Assembly (NCBI RefSeq): GCF_001949145.1
Contig: NW_019091420.1
Span: 1,042,429 to 1,106,428, forward strand
Direction: 5' to 3'
Source: Acanthaster planci
Lineage: Eukaryota; Echinodermata; Asteroidea; Valvatida; Acanthasteridae
Length of the DNA: 64,000 bases
Numbering within the stretch: the stretch's first letter is position 1; each line of letters begins with the position of its first letter. The position numbers and the translations under genes were made by a program. Below the pieces are notes generated by a model that had not been told where the DNA came from, ran no database searches, and worked only from the letters and a program-made list of their open reading frames with translations. This document shows, one piece after another, positions 14,613 through 28,500 of this stretch.

Positions 14613-17600
14613 GGTTAAAGAAAGAAACCTTGCACCAGCTTACAGACATTGAAATAGAACTCAGAATTTTTGCCAAATTTGGATCTTTTGTGTAATCTTT
14701 TGCCCTTCAGTGTTACTTTGCACTCAAACAAAATCGTCTCGCCAACTCCAGTATATTATTTACTGGTAGACACAAAACAACAGAGGCACCGTGGTGATCT
14801 GCACGTGATCTGTACATGATGTGTATACTACATGTGCATTTGTCGTATGTGGTGTTTTCAGTAAGTTCTTTGCTCATGTGTCTCCCACAGCACATGTTGG
14901 CTAAGCATGTGAAACGTCATGTTAAAACATCTTAAACTAGATTCTGACTATTATTAGTTGGGGTCAATGTTCACTTCCAGTTTCACCTCTGGACCCTCCC
15001 TTTAAGTTTAACCATGGAGGATGCTTTAACTGTGCTGTTAACATAACGGAAGTACTGTACGACATGTTAGCAATGGAGAGGTCTTGGATTGTCCAATCTC
15101 CTGGCAGTGTGGGAGGAAACGAAGGAATCAAGGTGTTATCTCCCGATCCAGACTTGACGACCCAGCCCACGGGGGCTTGAGGCAAGATTAGAAGGTTTTT
15201 TTTTTTTCTTTGCGGGTGATCCCCAGAATCACGAGGTTGGCATTAAGGGGCCGGAACTTCTCTCTCTCTGTTTTGCGCAAGCGAGGCCAGAAACAGCCCA
15301 AGCGGTTCCTGTCTGAGGGGATGAACAGGAGGTAATCGGAGGGTAATTTCCTTCCTCCATGACTTCCACGGCAAAATATGCGGGCTTGGGGTTTTTCACT
15401 TCAAGCGGCTGAGCACTCTAAATACTATCTGTCAAACCTTTGCTAGATCTCTCTCTCTCTGTCTTTGGATGGGGGACAAAAACTGCCATACAAGTTCTTT
15501 CTGTTTTGGTTCGCTTTGTGTACGATGAAATCGTTGAGCTCTTGCATCTGGTCCTGGTTGGGGTACAGGCAGTTAAATCTTGTGAAATGTACATGTACAA
15601 TGTACATGTATTTGAACATTGCACCTGTTTTGTGGAGGTTGCCTAGTACATGGTGTTTGCTGAACTCAAAGTGTGTATGTGTACATGTAGTTTGTTTATG
15701 ATTTTATTTTGTTTTGGGGACTTACAATATAGGACTCGTTGAGCAGAAGGGCAAATTTCAGCTTAGCGTAAAAAGACCTGTTTTTCTCTTTGAAGTGCCT
15801 GAACCGAAAAGGCCATCTTGGTAATGAACTTACCCAGTTTCCTGTATTCCATGAGTACTCTATATGAGTGTGGACAGAAACTAGAACTGTGTTACAACTG
15901 CTGGATGAAAGAAGCTGCATTTGATTTTGAATGACTTGAGGCTGATTCCCCTTCACCAGTTGTTTTTGTTTCAATTTTTCACATTTTTTTCCCTCGTCAA
16001 CAAAATTTTTCGGTGATTTTTCTCAGCAGTACAATGCATGATCTTTACACTTGACTTGTACTCGTGTATATCAAATTATCAACCCTGATCTACAATGCCC
16101 ACTATGCATGTACATGTATGTGTACTGAAAGGGATTCACTGTCGTCATCATACTGTGTGATGTGTTAAGATCGGGGTATGCATACATGTACGTATTTGGT
16201 TGAAATAATCTCATTAAAAATTCATTTTAGTAGCATTGCCTCTTGTCGTTCACTTACTCAGACTGGATTTTGGTACTTTTTGTGTATTACTGTGTTTTTA
16301 TTTCACAGTAACTTTAATTTTAAAAGTAACTTGTAGCCAAAGGGTCACAAACATTTTATTGTACAGAGAATAGGGGCCTACAATTGACATGTCGCAAAAT
16401 GTGTGTAAAACCTTGTAAATAACATTTGAAAAAACACTAAAATGCATCATAAAAACAGCACTGAAGGATATTGAAACTCACACTGTCACACACACAAACA
16501 TCGTACAAAATACTTGTGGACCACTGAAGTCTTTGAACAGTTCTACAGGCCTCATAAAAACACTGACAAAAGTGCAAAGATTGTTTGCATGGGCAGTCAG
16601 AAAAGCACCTACATTTACTGTCAACACTTGATCCCTGTGGCTATAACCTAACCGACATGTAGCTTATACTTCATATTGATCATTGTGCCTGTCTTCTGAA
16701 TAGAAACCAGAACTTGCTTACATATGCACATATGTACCAATATACAGTGTACAATGTCTTTAGGCCCACTGAACATGTACTGTAGGTATACCTGGTTGTG
16801 ATTTCAGATTTAAACCAGAAGCTTTTGCACGTGTAAATATCTACAGCTTGACCTATGGTACATGTATTGTACAAACGTACTTCCTTGAGCAAAACTGTAG
16901 GTTCTGGTGTGGGATTTCCATTTGCATGTACATGAATACCATATGCATGTATTTTGCTCTTATTACATGTACATGTATGGTACATGTTTATTTTACACCT
17001 GCATGATGAAATTTTGCACATGTCCTCCCAGATTGCTAGCTCATCAAACGTGGAAAATCAGATCCATTAATTGTTACAACTTAATTTTAACTTCCTGGTG
17101 TCTTTTTACTAGGCACTGGGTCAAAACCACCAAAATCCAGCACTGTCTGTGCAGTCCATGTTGCTTGCTAAAAAGATGACCACTGGCATGATGGTCTTTG
17201 TTGATGGACCTGCATATTACGTAGTACATATGGCTTGCATGACATCATCAGTTTTGTTGCCATGACAGCATGATACTGAATGCCCTGGCAGTGCTTCAGG
17301 CTTCCTGGACCAAGTCCATCATAATCCATCGACATTTGGTCACCTCAGGCCTTCTGGACTGAGTCCATCAAAACCCACCAAAAATTATGGATTCTGAAGG
17401 ATTTGGGATGGCTAGAGTTAAGGAATCTTAGTCAGTGGCCTGTTGCCAAACTAAAAGTTGCCTCCTGTGGCTTCAACACGAGCTTCACCCTCCATTTCCA
17501 ACCGTTGCCATTGGAACCACAGGGAGATTGCTAGATGCCTCTGCAACAGAAAATGGAGCTGCATTGAGCTCCAGGTTCTCAAGCTCAGGGGACTATGAAT

Positions 17601-19291
17601 CCAAGAAACTAGAGCCACAAGCCAGACAGGGCGATGAAGTCAACTGTTTTGACCTGCAGGCCATGCAATAAGAAGGAACTTCCCTCCCACAATCTGGCAT
17701 TTCCTGTAAAGTTCAACGAATGGAGGGACGAGCCTACACTGCATGAGTACAGTGTGCTGCCGTCTCGTTTACGGTACACACCCATTTCCTTGGAATGGCT
17801 TGTTGATTACATTTTACCTGTACTGTGTACCTGTGACAAACCACAGAATTGGGGTTCTCCCCACTTCGCCCCTTTGGCCATGAAGAAAAATAAGTCTTGT
17901 TTGGAGGTTCACATTTACTCCATTTACATTGTCCTCATAGATACACTTTTGAATGTCGAAAAAAGAATTGGATCTCATTGCTTTAAAAAGTCAGCGCTGA
18001 AATTATTTAGCTCGCAAAATTTCTTTTGTGTCTTTTCCTTGTTGAATCCCCAGCTTTTTCTAATTTATGATAAATGAAAAATTCAAAATTGTTTCACTGG
18101 ATCTATTATTGGCAAGGCCCAGCAACAGGTTTTTGGGTGGTTGTGGCTTTCTCTTGTTTTGTGCCTGAATTATCCAGCATATGCTAGGCGGCTATAGGGT
18201 TGTAAAACTTTGTTTCGCTGACCCCAGGTTATGGCATTGTTCTGTTGTTTGCCTCCCTTGAATATCCTTCATGGGCCCTGTAGGTTTTACCATTGCAATG
18301 GCTCTGTAGGTACCGGTAGGTACTCAGCCATGCGTAGAAGGACAGAGGTATTTCCATCACAAAAAGGATGTGGGTATAAAGTACATTGTACATGGACATG
18401 TGTACATGTGCCTGCCTTGAAAAAAAGCTCAGTGTAGCTTTATATGTGAATGTGCTTGTTTACAGTTTCATGGGATTGATTAGAAACTTTCAGTATGGTT
18501 GGTTGAAGGAAACATCCAAGGCCCCTCAGCTAGCAGATATGTAAATATGTATAACCTGTGTTATGTAGTATTTTATGTACCACTACATGTAGGTTAGACA
18601 TTGCAAAGTAAAATGTCACTGCATATCTTGCCAATTGTTGTTCCCTAATGAAACGTCCATTTTTCAAGAGGTAGAGTATTTATTATTTAACCTTTTTTCT
18701 CCTGCAAAGGTGAAGTTGCCTAACAGTAGCATGTTTCCTGTATCTTGGTGCCTGATGAATTACTTGCATGTAAATTAATCTTATATTTGTATACGGCAAC
18801 TTGTTTTGTGTGGTTAGAACTTCTGTGAATGTGTAAGTATTCAGATTCCAATATAAAGGGCAAAATGCTCTGGGTGCGTTGAGTTGATTGTACAAAACAG
18901 CTGGATTGTTTTAATAGTGTTACAATTATTACCGTGTAATGAAATAATGAGCGTTTAAATGGACATGCATATTCATGTGCCGTAAGCACTTTATCACATT
19001 TGTAAATGCCGTTCAAAGTTATGTTGTGTTACATTTATAATTAAGCATGGCCAAAGTGATCTTGAATGGTCTTGATGAGATTTCAAGGCAAAATCTCTGT
19101 TGCCCAATAATTTTGACTTGTATCGCTGAGCAGTTAATACTTAATGAAAAGTAATGAAGGTCTTGGAAAGGTCCGAATGTTGAGACTGACGCTCAGGGGA
19201 CAAGAACTATCAGAATTGGATATTGGAAACCGCTCAAAATGGAAACGACAAGCAGAAAAGCAAACCGTAATGATCCTCTCTTGCTTGACAG
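14613..19291. other. Region upstream of MYO16 exon 1, no supported gene
   Basis: AT-rich with ACATGT words. It must contain the MYO16 promoter or part of the first intron if a 5' untranslated exon exists, but I see no TATA box or initiator that can be singled out. A GC-richer patch at about 17430-17760 and a diverged tandem pair (caggcttcctggaccaagtc near 17299, caggccttctggactgagtc near 17346) stand out. Confidence 0.5.
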
Positions 19292-19302
19292 TGGTCGATA
19301 AG

Positions 19303-19555
19303 ATGTCCAATACCATCCAGATTGACCAGTCTACCTTTGAGGCACTGCCCCGCACCCAGCGCCTCAAGCTGGCCAAGAAGGCCCGTCAGGAGCAGCTGCG
19401 GCAGTACTACGCCCGGGAACGAGAGGAGCAGCGCCGGGGGTCCGCAGGGGACGGCGGCAGGGGCACCCGCACGCCCAACAAGAAGGGCACCCAGGTGAAC
19501 TTCCAGCTGGCCCACCGGCTGCGGGACGCGGCCACCAGGTTTGACATCAAAGAGG
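19303..19555 (+). CDS. MYO16: MYO16 exon 1: start codon, basic helix, V-x-F motif
   Basis: Residues 1-84. The ATG at 19303 (context gataagATGt) aligns with the start of vertebrate MYO16: both have an I-D-Q near the start, then L-P, then a basic helix ending in Y-Y-x-R-E. The frame is open upstream to 19144, but that extension does not resemble the family. A pyrimidine-rich acceptor (ctctcttgcttgacag) ends at 19291, so a 5' untranslated exon may splice here. The basic helix is followed by a Gly/Arg-rich linker and then by T-Q-V-N-F at 64-67, the position of the PP1-docking K-V-x-F of MYO16 and MYPT1. Donor is g|gtgag, phase 1. GC-rich compared with its surroundings. Confidence 0.9.
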
Positions 19556-22500
19556 GTGAGACTTGTTGCACCCTTTTTAGTTCATTCATGGTGTCGGGTT
19601 TTACTAGATTTTCAAGTCGGGATGTGTGCCGTTTAAATAATTCGCCGATGAATTTCAGTATGATATCACTAAAGACTACATGTATTGAGGAATAAGCCTT
19701 TAGTGAGTTAAATTTGAATCAAATCTGGTACAATGAGTTCTTTAAATTCATGTGAACATAACAATGTGAATGCTCCTTACTAAAGACACTGTTGCTATAC
19801 CTTGTGATCCGGGGCAAGCTCTTGCGTAGTTATATGTACAGACGAGATGCCTTGCACCAATACACTGTTTTTAATGGATAAGAAGGGCACCAAGGAACCT
19901 GTCCATTCCAGAGATGGTAGTGGGCTGTGTAAAAGCTTGCCCTGAGTGCATAGCAACAGTGTTTTTAGTCTGGGGAAGGCAAAATGTTGTTAATGTGCAA
20001 TCAGGGGCCAATTTCTCAGAGCTGCTTGTTAAGCACAAAATTTGCTTAAGCGCGAAAAAACCTTACTTGATAAATCAGGTAACCAGCCAGAACTCCACAT
20101 GATGTACATGTATATTGTTTTGGGATGTATTTAGCTGTCTTTTGGTTAGCATGACAATCAGATAGAGTTTGAGCTGGTAATTATCTTGTTTTATAAGCAA
20201 AGTTTTTTCCCGCTTAAGCAAACTTGTGCTTAAGCAGCTCAATGAAATTGGCCTCAGATGTATATTCAGTGTACCACAGTTTATTCAAATTTAAGTTGCA
20301 AAAGGCTTATTAGCTTACAGTTTCACTAGTTACATAGGCACCATCTTGAGGGTTGTTTTGGGGGGTCAAACACCCCTGTGGTCATTGCCAAATGTTTGTT
20401 CCTTTTCTAAGGGACCTACTGGTAGGTCTGAAGGTTGGAGAACCACTTACATGCAGAAAGCATATACCGTACGATGTAGGGGTCTTAATATACTTGTGCA
20501 GATAAGGACAAAACAATGATTAAATGACTTCAACATTGGTGACAACTACATAAACAGGTAGTAATTAACCCCACACACAAACAATAATTTCTCAAATGTC
20601 CCCCTCCAACAAAAATGCTGGGTTGGCCCTTGATACAGTAGCTGTAACTAATCTTCTACCAGCTTCTGTTTAGATGAGGCCGAGTAGAAATAGAAAGTAG
20701 TTTCTCGTCTCCACCTGCTTTGTTTTTCCGTTCCCACATTCCGGTGGAGGGGGGTACTAGTACTTTGAGAGGATAGATTTATGACCTGTTACGACAATGT
20801 GAGAGTAAGGTCGCATTTCGCTCTTTCCTATTTTGAGGGTTCAAAATCACATTGAAGTGGAGGTCAATTTTCAGGTTTTGTAATATTTGGAAAGAGTAAT
20901 CCGTCTCCTATTTAATTTTAAATATTCCACAGGATCATATATTGAAAAAGGTCATTTTCTCAGCAATTTTGACATAGCACTGTTCGTGCCTGGTCTGACG
21001 TAGTGAAAATACGCTGGGAACAAATACGCAAAGCTGCCAGAATAATGTCACATTGTCACCTGATACTTTTACCCGAAGTGTTCCATGTGTATACCATACC
21101 AGTGGAAAGCTCTTTTCTGCTGAATTCAAAAATTGCAGTATCTCAATTTTTGAAAATTCCGACTTTCAGCTCATTTTGTGGTGACCATTCACATTTTTGT
21201 CGATCTTATTCTGGTGTTAACTTTGCCTCTGTTCTGATTCCCTACAGTGTTGGCACTGTTGGACCAAGGAGCTGACCCAAACACGTCGTCAGAGAGTGGG
21301 GTCACTCTGCTACATCAGGTAAGGCAGCCATTGGCAAGCTGGAGACGGTTGATTCTGACTGTTCTTATCGCCCCAAATTCCAGGTTAGCTCTTTGCTGAA
21401 GTTAATAACAGTGATACGCCCTGACAATGATGTAAAAAGCACATTCAGAAATCTGCATTTCCACACCAAGGGCACATGCTCAGCCTGAGCAAGTTAATGG
21501 TTAATCTCATTACCACATTTGACTGACAAGGCAATTTCAAGGTCAAAATTCCTGCAGGTTTCAAAGCCCGTCTCCTGTCCACAGTGCTCTGCCGACTTTT
21601 ACACAAAATGCTAGTGTTGATGCGATTGGGCTCCCCATTAGATTACAAAGTCCGTAATAATGCACGGATTAGCAGTAGTTAGAACTTTTGGGAATAGATG
21701 AGGCCCATTCGCTTTAAAATAATTTTTTTGCTTTGAGCCAGACGCATGAAAAATGAGTCACGAGCTAGTGTTAATGCACTTTCATGTATATGTGGGGTAT
21801 CATGACTGTCGAATTATCATACATGCCAAGTGTGAGATTATGTTCCAGAAATAAAGTGTGAGGTGGAAGTAAAATTGTTTGTCAACTGTGTGTAACTTTT
21901 TAGGTTTAAGCTTTAATGACACATTTTTGTAAGGTTCCGAAGAGCAAGTTGGGGGAAGAAAATCTTAGTCATTTGGAAAAGTTTAGGACCACCTGGAAGT
22001 TAATTGGTATTTCCATCACTGGGCCTGCATTACATTGTCTCATTGAATGATTACTTTTTACAGTGGTGCTTAACACCAGTGTTGTGCCATATGGTACCCG
22101 TTTGAATGACATTTTGTGCAAAGGCGGGTCTTGTATGACATTTTGTCTGTAAGGCATCATGGCTGAAAAAGCCAGTCTAAATAGTCAGAAACAAAGGAGG
22201 GCAGACTAAATATTAGACTGTTAACATTTCAAATCATGGAAATGTGGTCAAATACTGTACCTGTTTAACCAAGATATTAAGGTTGCACATTGAAAATAAA
22301 CATCAAGTGCCATGATTTGATTGGTTTAAGTTTGGTTCTTCTTCAGGTTAACTCCTTTTGTATTGGTGGTCCTTAACTTTTGCAGATGACTGTACTTTGC
22401 ACCTCTCATTAATTATGACATGAACAACAGTTGGCCAAGGCAAAGTACTGTATATGTAGTTAATCATTTGTCACAGGTTGTGTTACCAATAAGAGCAACT

Positions 22501-25500
22501 GGCAACTGTAAATGTACTTGTATGTCTTTGTCGGGCACAAAGACTTTAATACAAAGATATGACACCTTTTTATTGTCCCCCCTTTCAAATTCCACACCAC
22601 GCCTCTGAACTTGCCTCTTTCCTGACTTCATCTCATCCCCAGCTGCAGCTAGGAAACTATTGATAATCCAACCCGACCCGGTACACTTTTTTTTTGCCAT
22701 TTTGTGCCAGTAAAGACTGATTCTGTGCTAAATCTCAATTTTTTGCATTCTTTGTAAGTACCTCATTAGGGCTGTGCCGAAAATCTGAATTTTTGATCGA
22801 TTATCGATTATTCGAATATTGTTTACCGAATTTGAATATTTGAATTCAAAATTCCTGAAAAGGAAGGGAGAATTTCTTTTGTTTTAAATGAGAAAAGTTA
22901 CACCACGGAGGCTTGTTTCAAGCAGATTCAAATGAAAAGTGACAGAGATCTTACAACAATTCAAAAAGTAAATTACTGATTAAAAAATTTAGAAAGGAAT
23001 AGAGATTTTCTTTAGGGCAAGAAGTATTGTTCATCATCCAATCTTGCTAAATCGTGGCTGAAAATATGCTTAGATGTAAAAAGCTATTATAGTGATTATA
23101 ATGTACCATTATGTGAGTTATTGCAACTGATTATGTGTATTTGTTTATCAACAGTCTGCCAGTCAGTACGACCGAATATTCAGATATTTGATCGTCAAAT
23201 TCGATGTCGAATATTCAAATAATTAGTTATTCAAATTGACTCGGCCCTATGCCTAGTATCAATTCTGCTAGCAGTTGTGCCACACAAAATAAGCGAGGAA
23301 GATCATGTTTAGACAACCGGCATATCCGTGTAAACTGCTTCATTTTTGGTTACCAGTGCGCTCTCGATGACAACCTGGCAGCGGCTGAGATCCTGGTATC
23401 CCGTGGGGCCAACGTCAATGCACAGGATGACGACTGGTGGTCGCCGCTCCATGCGGCGTGCGCCTGTGACTTTGCCGAAATTGCCCAACTGCTCTTAAGT
23501 GTAAGTCACTCCTCATCATCGCAGTCTTGCTGGATTTGCATGTGGAACAGGTGTTCGTATCTGTTTTCAGGTGCTGTTTCTTTCTTAAAAAAAAAGTTGC
23601 CAACTGGGTATGCCGTTGTGCGTGTGCTTGTATCATTGGCACCAGTGTAAAAATGAAGTGTTAAAACTGGTCTGAAAGTGACTACCAGCCATGCCGAAAA
23701 TGAGCTCACCCTCAACAGGTGTCTGAGTTTACGATTCTTAAAAACTGAAACGAATTTTAAAGGTTGACATATGGCCATGTTTCGAAAGCTTAACTGTAAA
23801 GAAGGAAAAGATATTGTGCCTTTGCATATACAGGGGTGTAAGGATTTAGCTTTTTTTTGTTTGGATGGTGACCCCGAATCTCAGCTTTTTTGTACACTTA
23901 GTCTGTACAAAAGTGTGGGAACTTTTTACATTTCACCTTTTTGCTAGCTGTTTTCAGCTTTAATTTTAAGTGTCCACTCACACCCCTGCATAACCAAGCT
24001 AGCATTTTGACATGGGTTCTGAATGATTAGATATTTTCTTTGGCGTAGCAATGTATGAGCCTAGTTGTGAACGTGTGGTGTGCATGTGTGTTCATGTTCT
24101 TAATTTAGGCCAACATTTTATATTAAAGTTGGATTGTGAACCCACTGACTCCGAATAATGAAATTTTGGGGGAAAAAAAATCAAAAATTTACATTATTTC
24201 ATTTCCGATGGTGTTTATTAATGTGTTAAAAAAATGGACGAATTCAATTTTGTTTCCTCCGACCCTCGGTACATGTAAGTTAATGGTAGGGGAAAAAATG
24301 GAACCTAGGAGTTGCATTTTTGTATTCCGTCCTCTGACTCTGCCAAAGTTTGTGCTAAAAAATGCTGGCCCTAGAGTATCATGCAACATTATCAAAATGA
24401 TTTTTATAGAGTGGTGCGGATGTAACCCTCCTTGACATTGACGGCAATGTCCCTTGGGACCACACAGCTGAAGGCAGCGAAACACGACTGGTCATGGAAC
24501 AACATATGCAGCAAGTCGGTAAGAGCACTGGCGATGAGATGGGGGACGGGTGAGAGGGTAGGATTTGGAAAGAAGGGGCCCTTTGAAGGAGTCCAGCTCA
24601 GCCTGAAGAACAGTTTGGAATCAAGCTGGGAGGCATTTTGAAACTGTTGAGAACTTACAGGGAACTGTTGGGAACCAGCTGGGAACAGTTACTAACTTAT
24701 TGGGAACTGTTGGGAACCAGTAGGGAACAGTTGGGAACAGATACTAACTTGTAGGGAACCATTGGGAACCAGTAGAAAACAGTTGAGAACCAGCGGGGAA
24801 CAGTTAGGAACTTGTAAGGAACAGTTAGGAACCAGCCGGGAACAGTAAGGAACCAGAAGGAAACAACTGGAAACTTGTAGAAAGGAGTTGGGAACCAGGA
24901 GGGAACAGATAAGAACTCACACGGATCAGCTTGGAACCAGCAGCCTGCAGGGAACAGTAAGGAGCGTCCTTGCAGTCAGTACTGATCAGTAGGTACATGT
25001 ATATACCTAGAGCACCCCAGAGTTTTGCGAATACATTTAAACTTTTGCAGGTTGCTACCAGCAACTGACTTGTCAAATAACTTTTTTTCCCTTGATTGTA
25101 GGAGTTGACAGCAGTACACTGAGAGGCATCAAGCAGCGGGATGCAGAGAGAATGCTATCGGATGTCAAAGAGTTCTTACTGACTGGAGGAAACGTGAATG
25201 CAACCAACGACAGAAACACGTCACTGGTAGGATGATACTTATGTGACTTACAAATTTTTTGAAAGTGTTCTTGGCCTCAAAAGTTTGCTTTGTCATAATA
25301 TTTTCAATTTCAAGGGATAGGATGCTTCCCTTTTTTGCCATAAATTGTCTTTCAAAATCATGTTTTATCAAAGGTCTTTCTGTGATCAAAGTTTTTCTAC
25401 TCAGTCAATAACCTGCCAGTTTTGATTGGATCGTTAATTGTATGTCCAGATTAAATATACAGAAAGTTCTCCCTTATGGCATCTCTCAAGTCGAACAGTT

Positions 25501-28500
25501 GGCCTATTCAGTTTCAGGGTATTCTGAGAGTGAAGAGTGTCATAGGCGAGACCTCAGCTGCCCCATGACTAATCTTTTTAAAACTTTGCATGCATGTAAA
25601 GACATTCACTCTAAATGCATCTGTGAAGTTTCACTTAAATTCAACGTAGGGTTTGTCACGGGCATTAACCATACTGGTCTTCAGTCCTTCACCTGTCGGT
25701 GGATTGAAGATTGTTAGAGTTAAGTGGTTTGCACCCTCACATGTTGTCAGCCCTTGTGTTAAAGCAGTCTCTTGGAAAAGAAATCTCACAAGAACATGTC
25801 TTATTTTCATCACAATTGTGTCAAAATGATCCTGGAAAGCTCCCAAAGGCTCAGCGTGAAAATGTGCTGCAGCAATATTACAGAAAATGGCGGGTGGCAG
25901 GGGATTCGTCTCTAGCTCTTGAAGGGTTGAACACCGAACCGGCATATCCTAATTCGGCACTGTCCTGATTGATTTCTAAATGTCATCCAATACTTGCATC
26001 CGTCTGACAGCTGCACATAGCTGCCGCCAACAACTACCGCGACGTGGCCAAGTACCTCTTGGACCACTATGCCGATGTAGACCTGGAGGATGATGAGGGG
26101 ATGACTGCCTTGCACCTGGCGGCCAGATTCGGCCACACCAAGATGATCAAACTACTGACCAGGAGGAACGCCAACCCCAAAATCGCTAATGCCAATGAGG
26201 AGAGGGCCGTTGGTATGTTAAACTGGTGTCCTGCTTTTTAAAATGCGATTACACCACCTGGAACCTGCATCCAGTAGGGTTAAGTCCCAATAAATCCTTT
26301 TAAAAAGTGCTCTGAGAAGTCACAGAAAATAGGGAAAAAATTTGGTTGGCATGAAATCCTGTCGTCGGTGGACAGAAAGTCACGTAAAAGTTATGAAATT
26401 AAGAAAATCAAGATCATGCAAGGGTTATTTTTGATGAGCCGCTCTTTAATTGATGACAGAATAATGATAAATTTACAGGCTATCCCTTGTCAGTCTGTAG
26501 CAGTGGCCATGGCAGTCTTCCAGTTCATAATACCAAACAATTTTTCGCTGCAAAATGGCATCAAATGTCATGGAAGTTGTCATATTTTAATCCTGGGAAG
26601 CCGTGGAAAAGTCACCGAATTAGTTTTCCCGATTTTGGTGAGGACCCTGTCAGCTCCTCAAGAGAATTGGCCTCTTTGCGTATGAAGTATTCAAATCCTG
26701 AAAGTTTTTCCCCACTTTATTTGTGGTTTTGCTCACAGACTTGGCGGCTACTGAGCTGATCCAAGAGATGCTGAAGACTGCCATGCAGGAGTACCTGCCC
26801 AACCGCATCAAGCCGGTCGCCGCCCCCGGCCGCGACGACGAAATCTACGAGGAGCTGCCCGACCCTACATCGGACGGAGTGGCCCGCATCAACAGCAAAA
26901 ACCTGTAAGATGTTTCAGAGGCAGAAGGGGTAGAAAGAGGACAAAAAGTGGGACGAAACAACTCTATGCGGTGCATGGGATATTACTGCCAAGCTGAGAC
27001 CCCTGTTCCTTTTTTCCTCGGTTTGTGGGGTGAACTTTTGTCGCATCTGCTTCTGAAATGTTAGATATTACCAAGAAGTCACTGAAAAGTGGCATTTGGT
27101 TTGAAAATGGAGATCTCTTTTGATTAGTGACAGTGCAAAATAGATCCAGAGCAGATACGAATCTATCTCACGCAATAAATATGGCGGTATTAAGGAAAAG
27201 GATTCAGGTATGGATATCTCTGACCTTACTGAATTCAGACCTTTTGATTCTCAACGCTGTAAATAATTTTGCCTGGAAACACATTGTCAATGCAGAGAAT
27301 AATGTGTCAATTTTCAGATACTCTCTGAAACTGCCGTGATCATTTCCTGTGAATCCTGATATAATTGAACCTCCTTTTTGATTACATTTCCTGGTTTGAA
27401 ATAACAGACGATCGTAGTTTAAGTGGTTCTTTTTTTTCCCTTGAGTTGCACCAGTACCATTCATGGTTCAGTTACTGTGGTCAGTTGGGGCCATATTTAA
27501 TTGCATGGGTGTTTACCGTAGCCTTCACTTACCTCTAGAGTTTAAATTTCACTTCAGGTTCCTTGTCTCCGCCCATTCAAATGCTGCCCCCGATACACAG
27601 TAAAGGAATGAATTAAAATGGCAGCTGCATTGTTTTTTTTGCCTTTGCAGAAGAGCAAGATCGTCATCCTTGTCCAAAACCGAGGAGATTTTTGAGGCGC
27701 AGACAAGGATACCCGACGACAACAAAAGACTCAGCCAACCAGGCGATGAGCAAATCAAGTGCATCGGGCTGAAGATTATGCCCGAGGATGAATCGGTAAG
27801 GAAGACCGTCTCGTCGATTCCACGCTCTCGCCGTTCATTTCTGCTTGAGTTTGTCATTTCTCGTCAGTCCTGGGTAGATTCATCTCGTCCCTTTGCATAA
27901 CGAGTATTGCTCAGGCAAATCAACCCAAACCTTGTTTCAATTCCACAAATTTTAGTTAGGTTCCTTACTGACCAACTTTCGTATTGTGTTTCACCCCAAC
28001 CACATGAGCTTTTTTTTCTTTGCGGCGCCCTAATTGCATCAAAATGCAGCACAGATGAACAAGAGAAACCCCGCTGAGAGCAGCAAAGGATCTTGTACAG
28101 TTTTATACACAGTAATTAACTTGATAAGCCGGGCTTTCTACTGTTACGTAGCATATGCCACAACTGCTGTTGATTGTCTATTCAACAGTAGACTTCAACT
28201 GTCAACGACCGTTGCATTATGTTGCTTTGAGCACTGAAGGAGTTTTACATGTCATCCCTGGAAACAAACAGAAAGGCTGGGCCAACTGTCTGGTTGCAGC
28301 CACCATAAATATTGGAATGGTAGTGGAGGGGTCGGGAACAGTCTGGTTGCCTCCACTGATGTACGCTTTTTAGGTGGATAGAACATCATTGCTAATTTAG
28401 TGAAGCACAAATGTTGCCCACTGACCGTGGCCCAAGGGAATTGTTGCTGGGTAAATATAGAACCCATAGTCTCTACTCCCTTGTTAAGCAACCTGCTGCG

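Noticed and set aside
17435-18077. Two overlapping open frames (78 and 147 codons) in a GC-richer patch upstream of MYO16
   Set aside because: No family resemblance and no consistent codon pattern between the frames. It could be an untranslated exon, but nothing in the sequence shows it.
19144-19302. In-frame upstream extension of exon 1 adding 53 residues
   Set aside because: A likely acceptor at 19290-19291 and the alignment of the family start with ATG 19303 make this intron or untranslated sequence.
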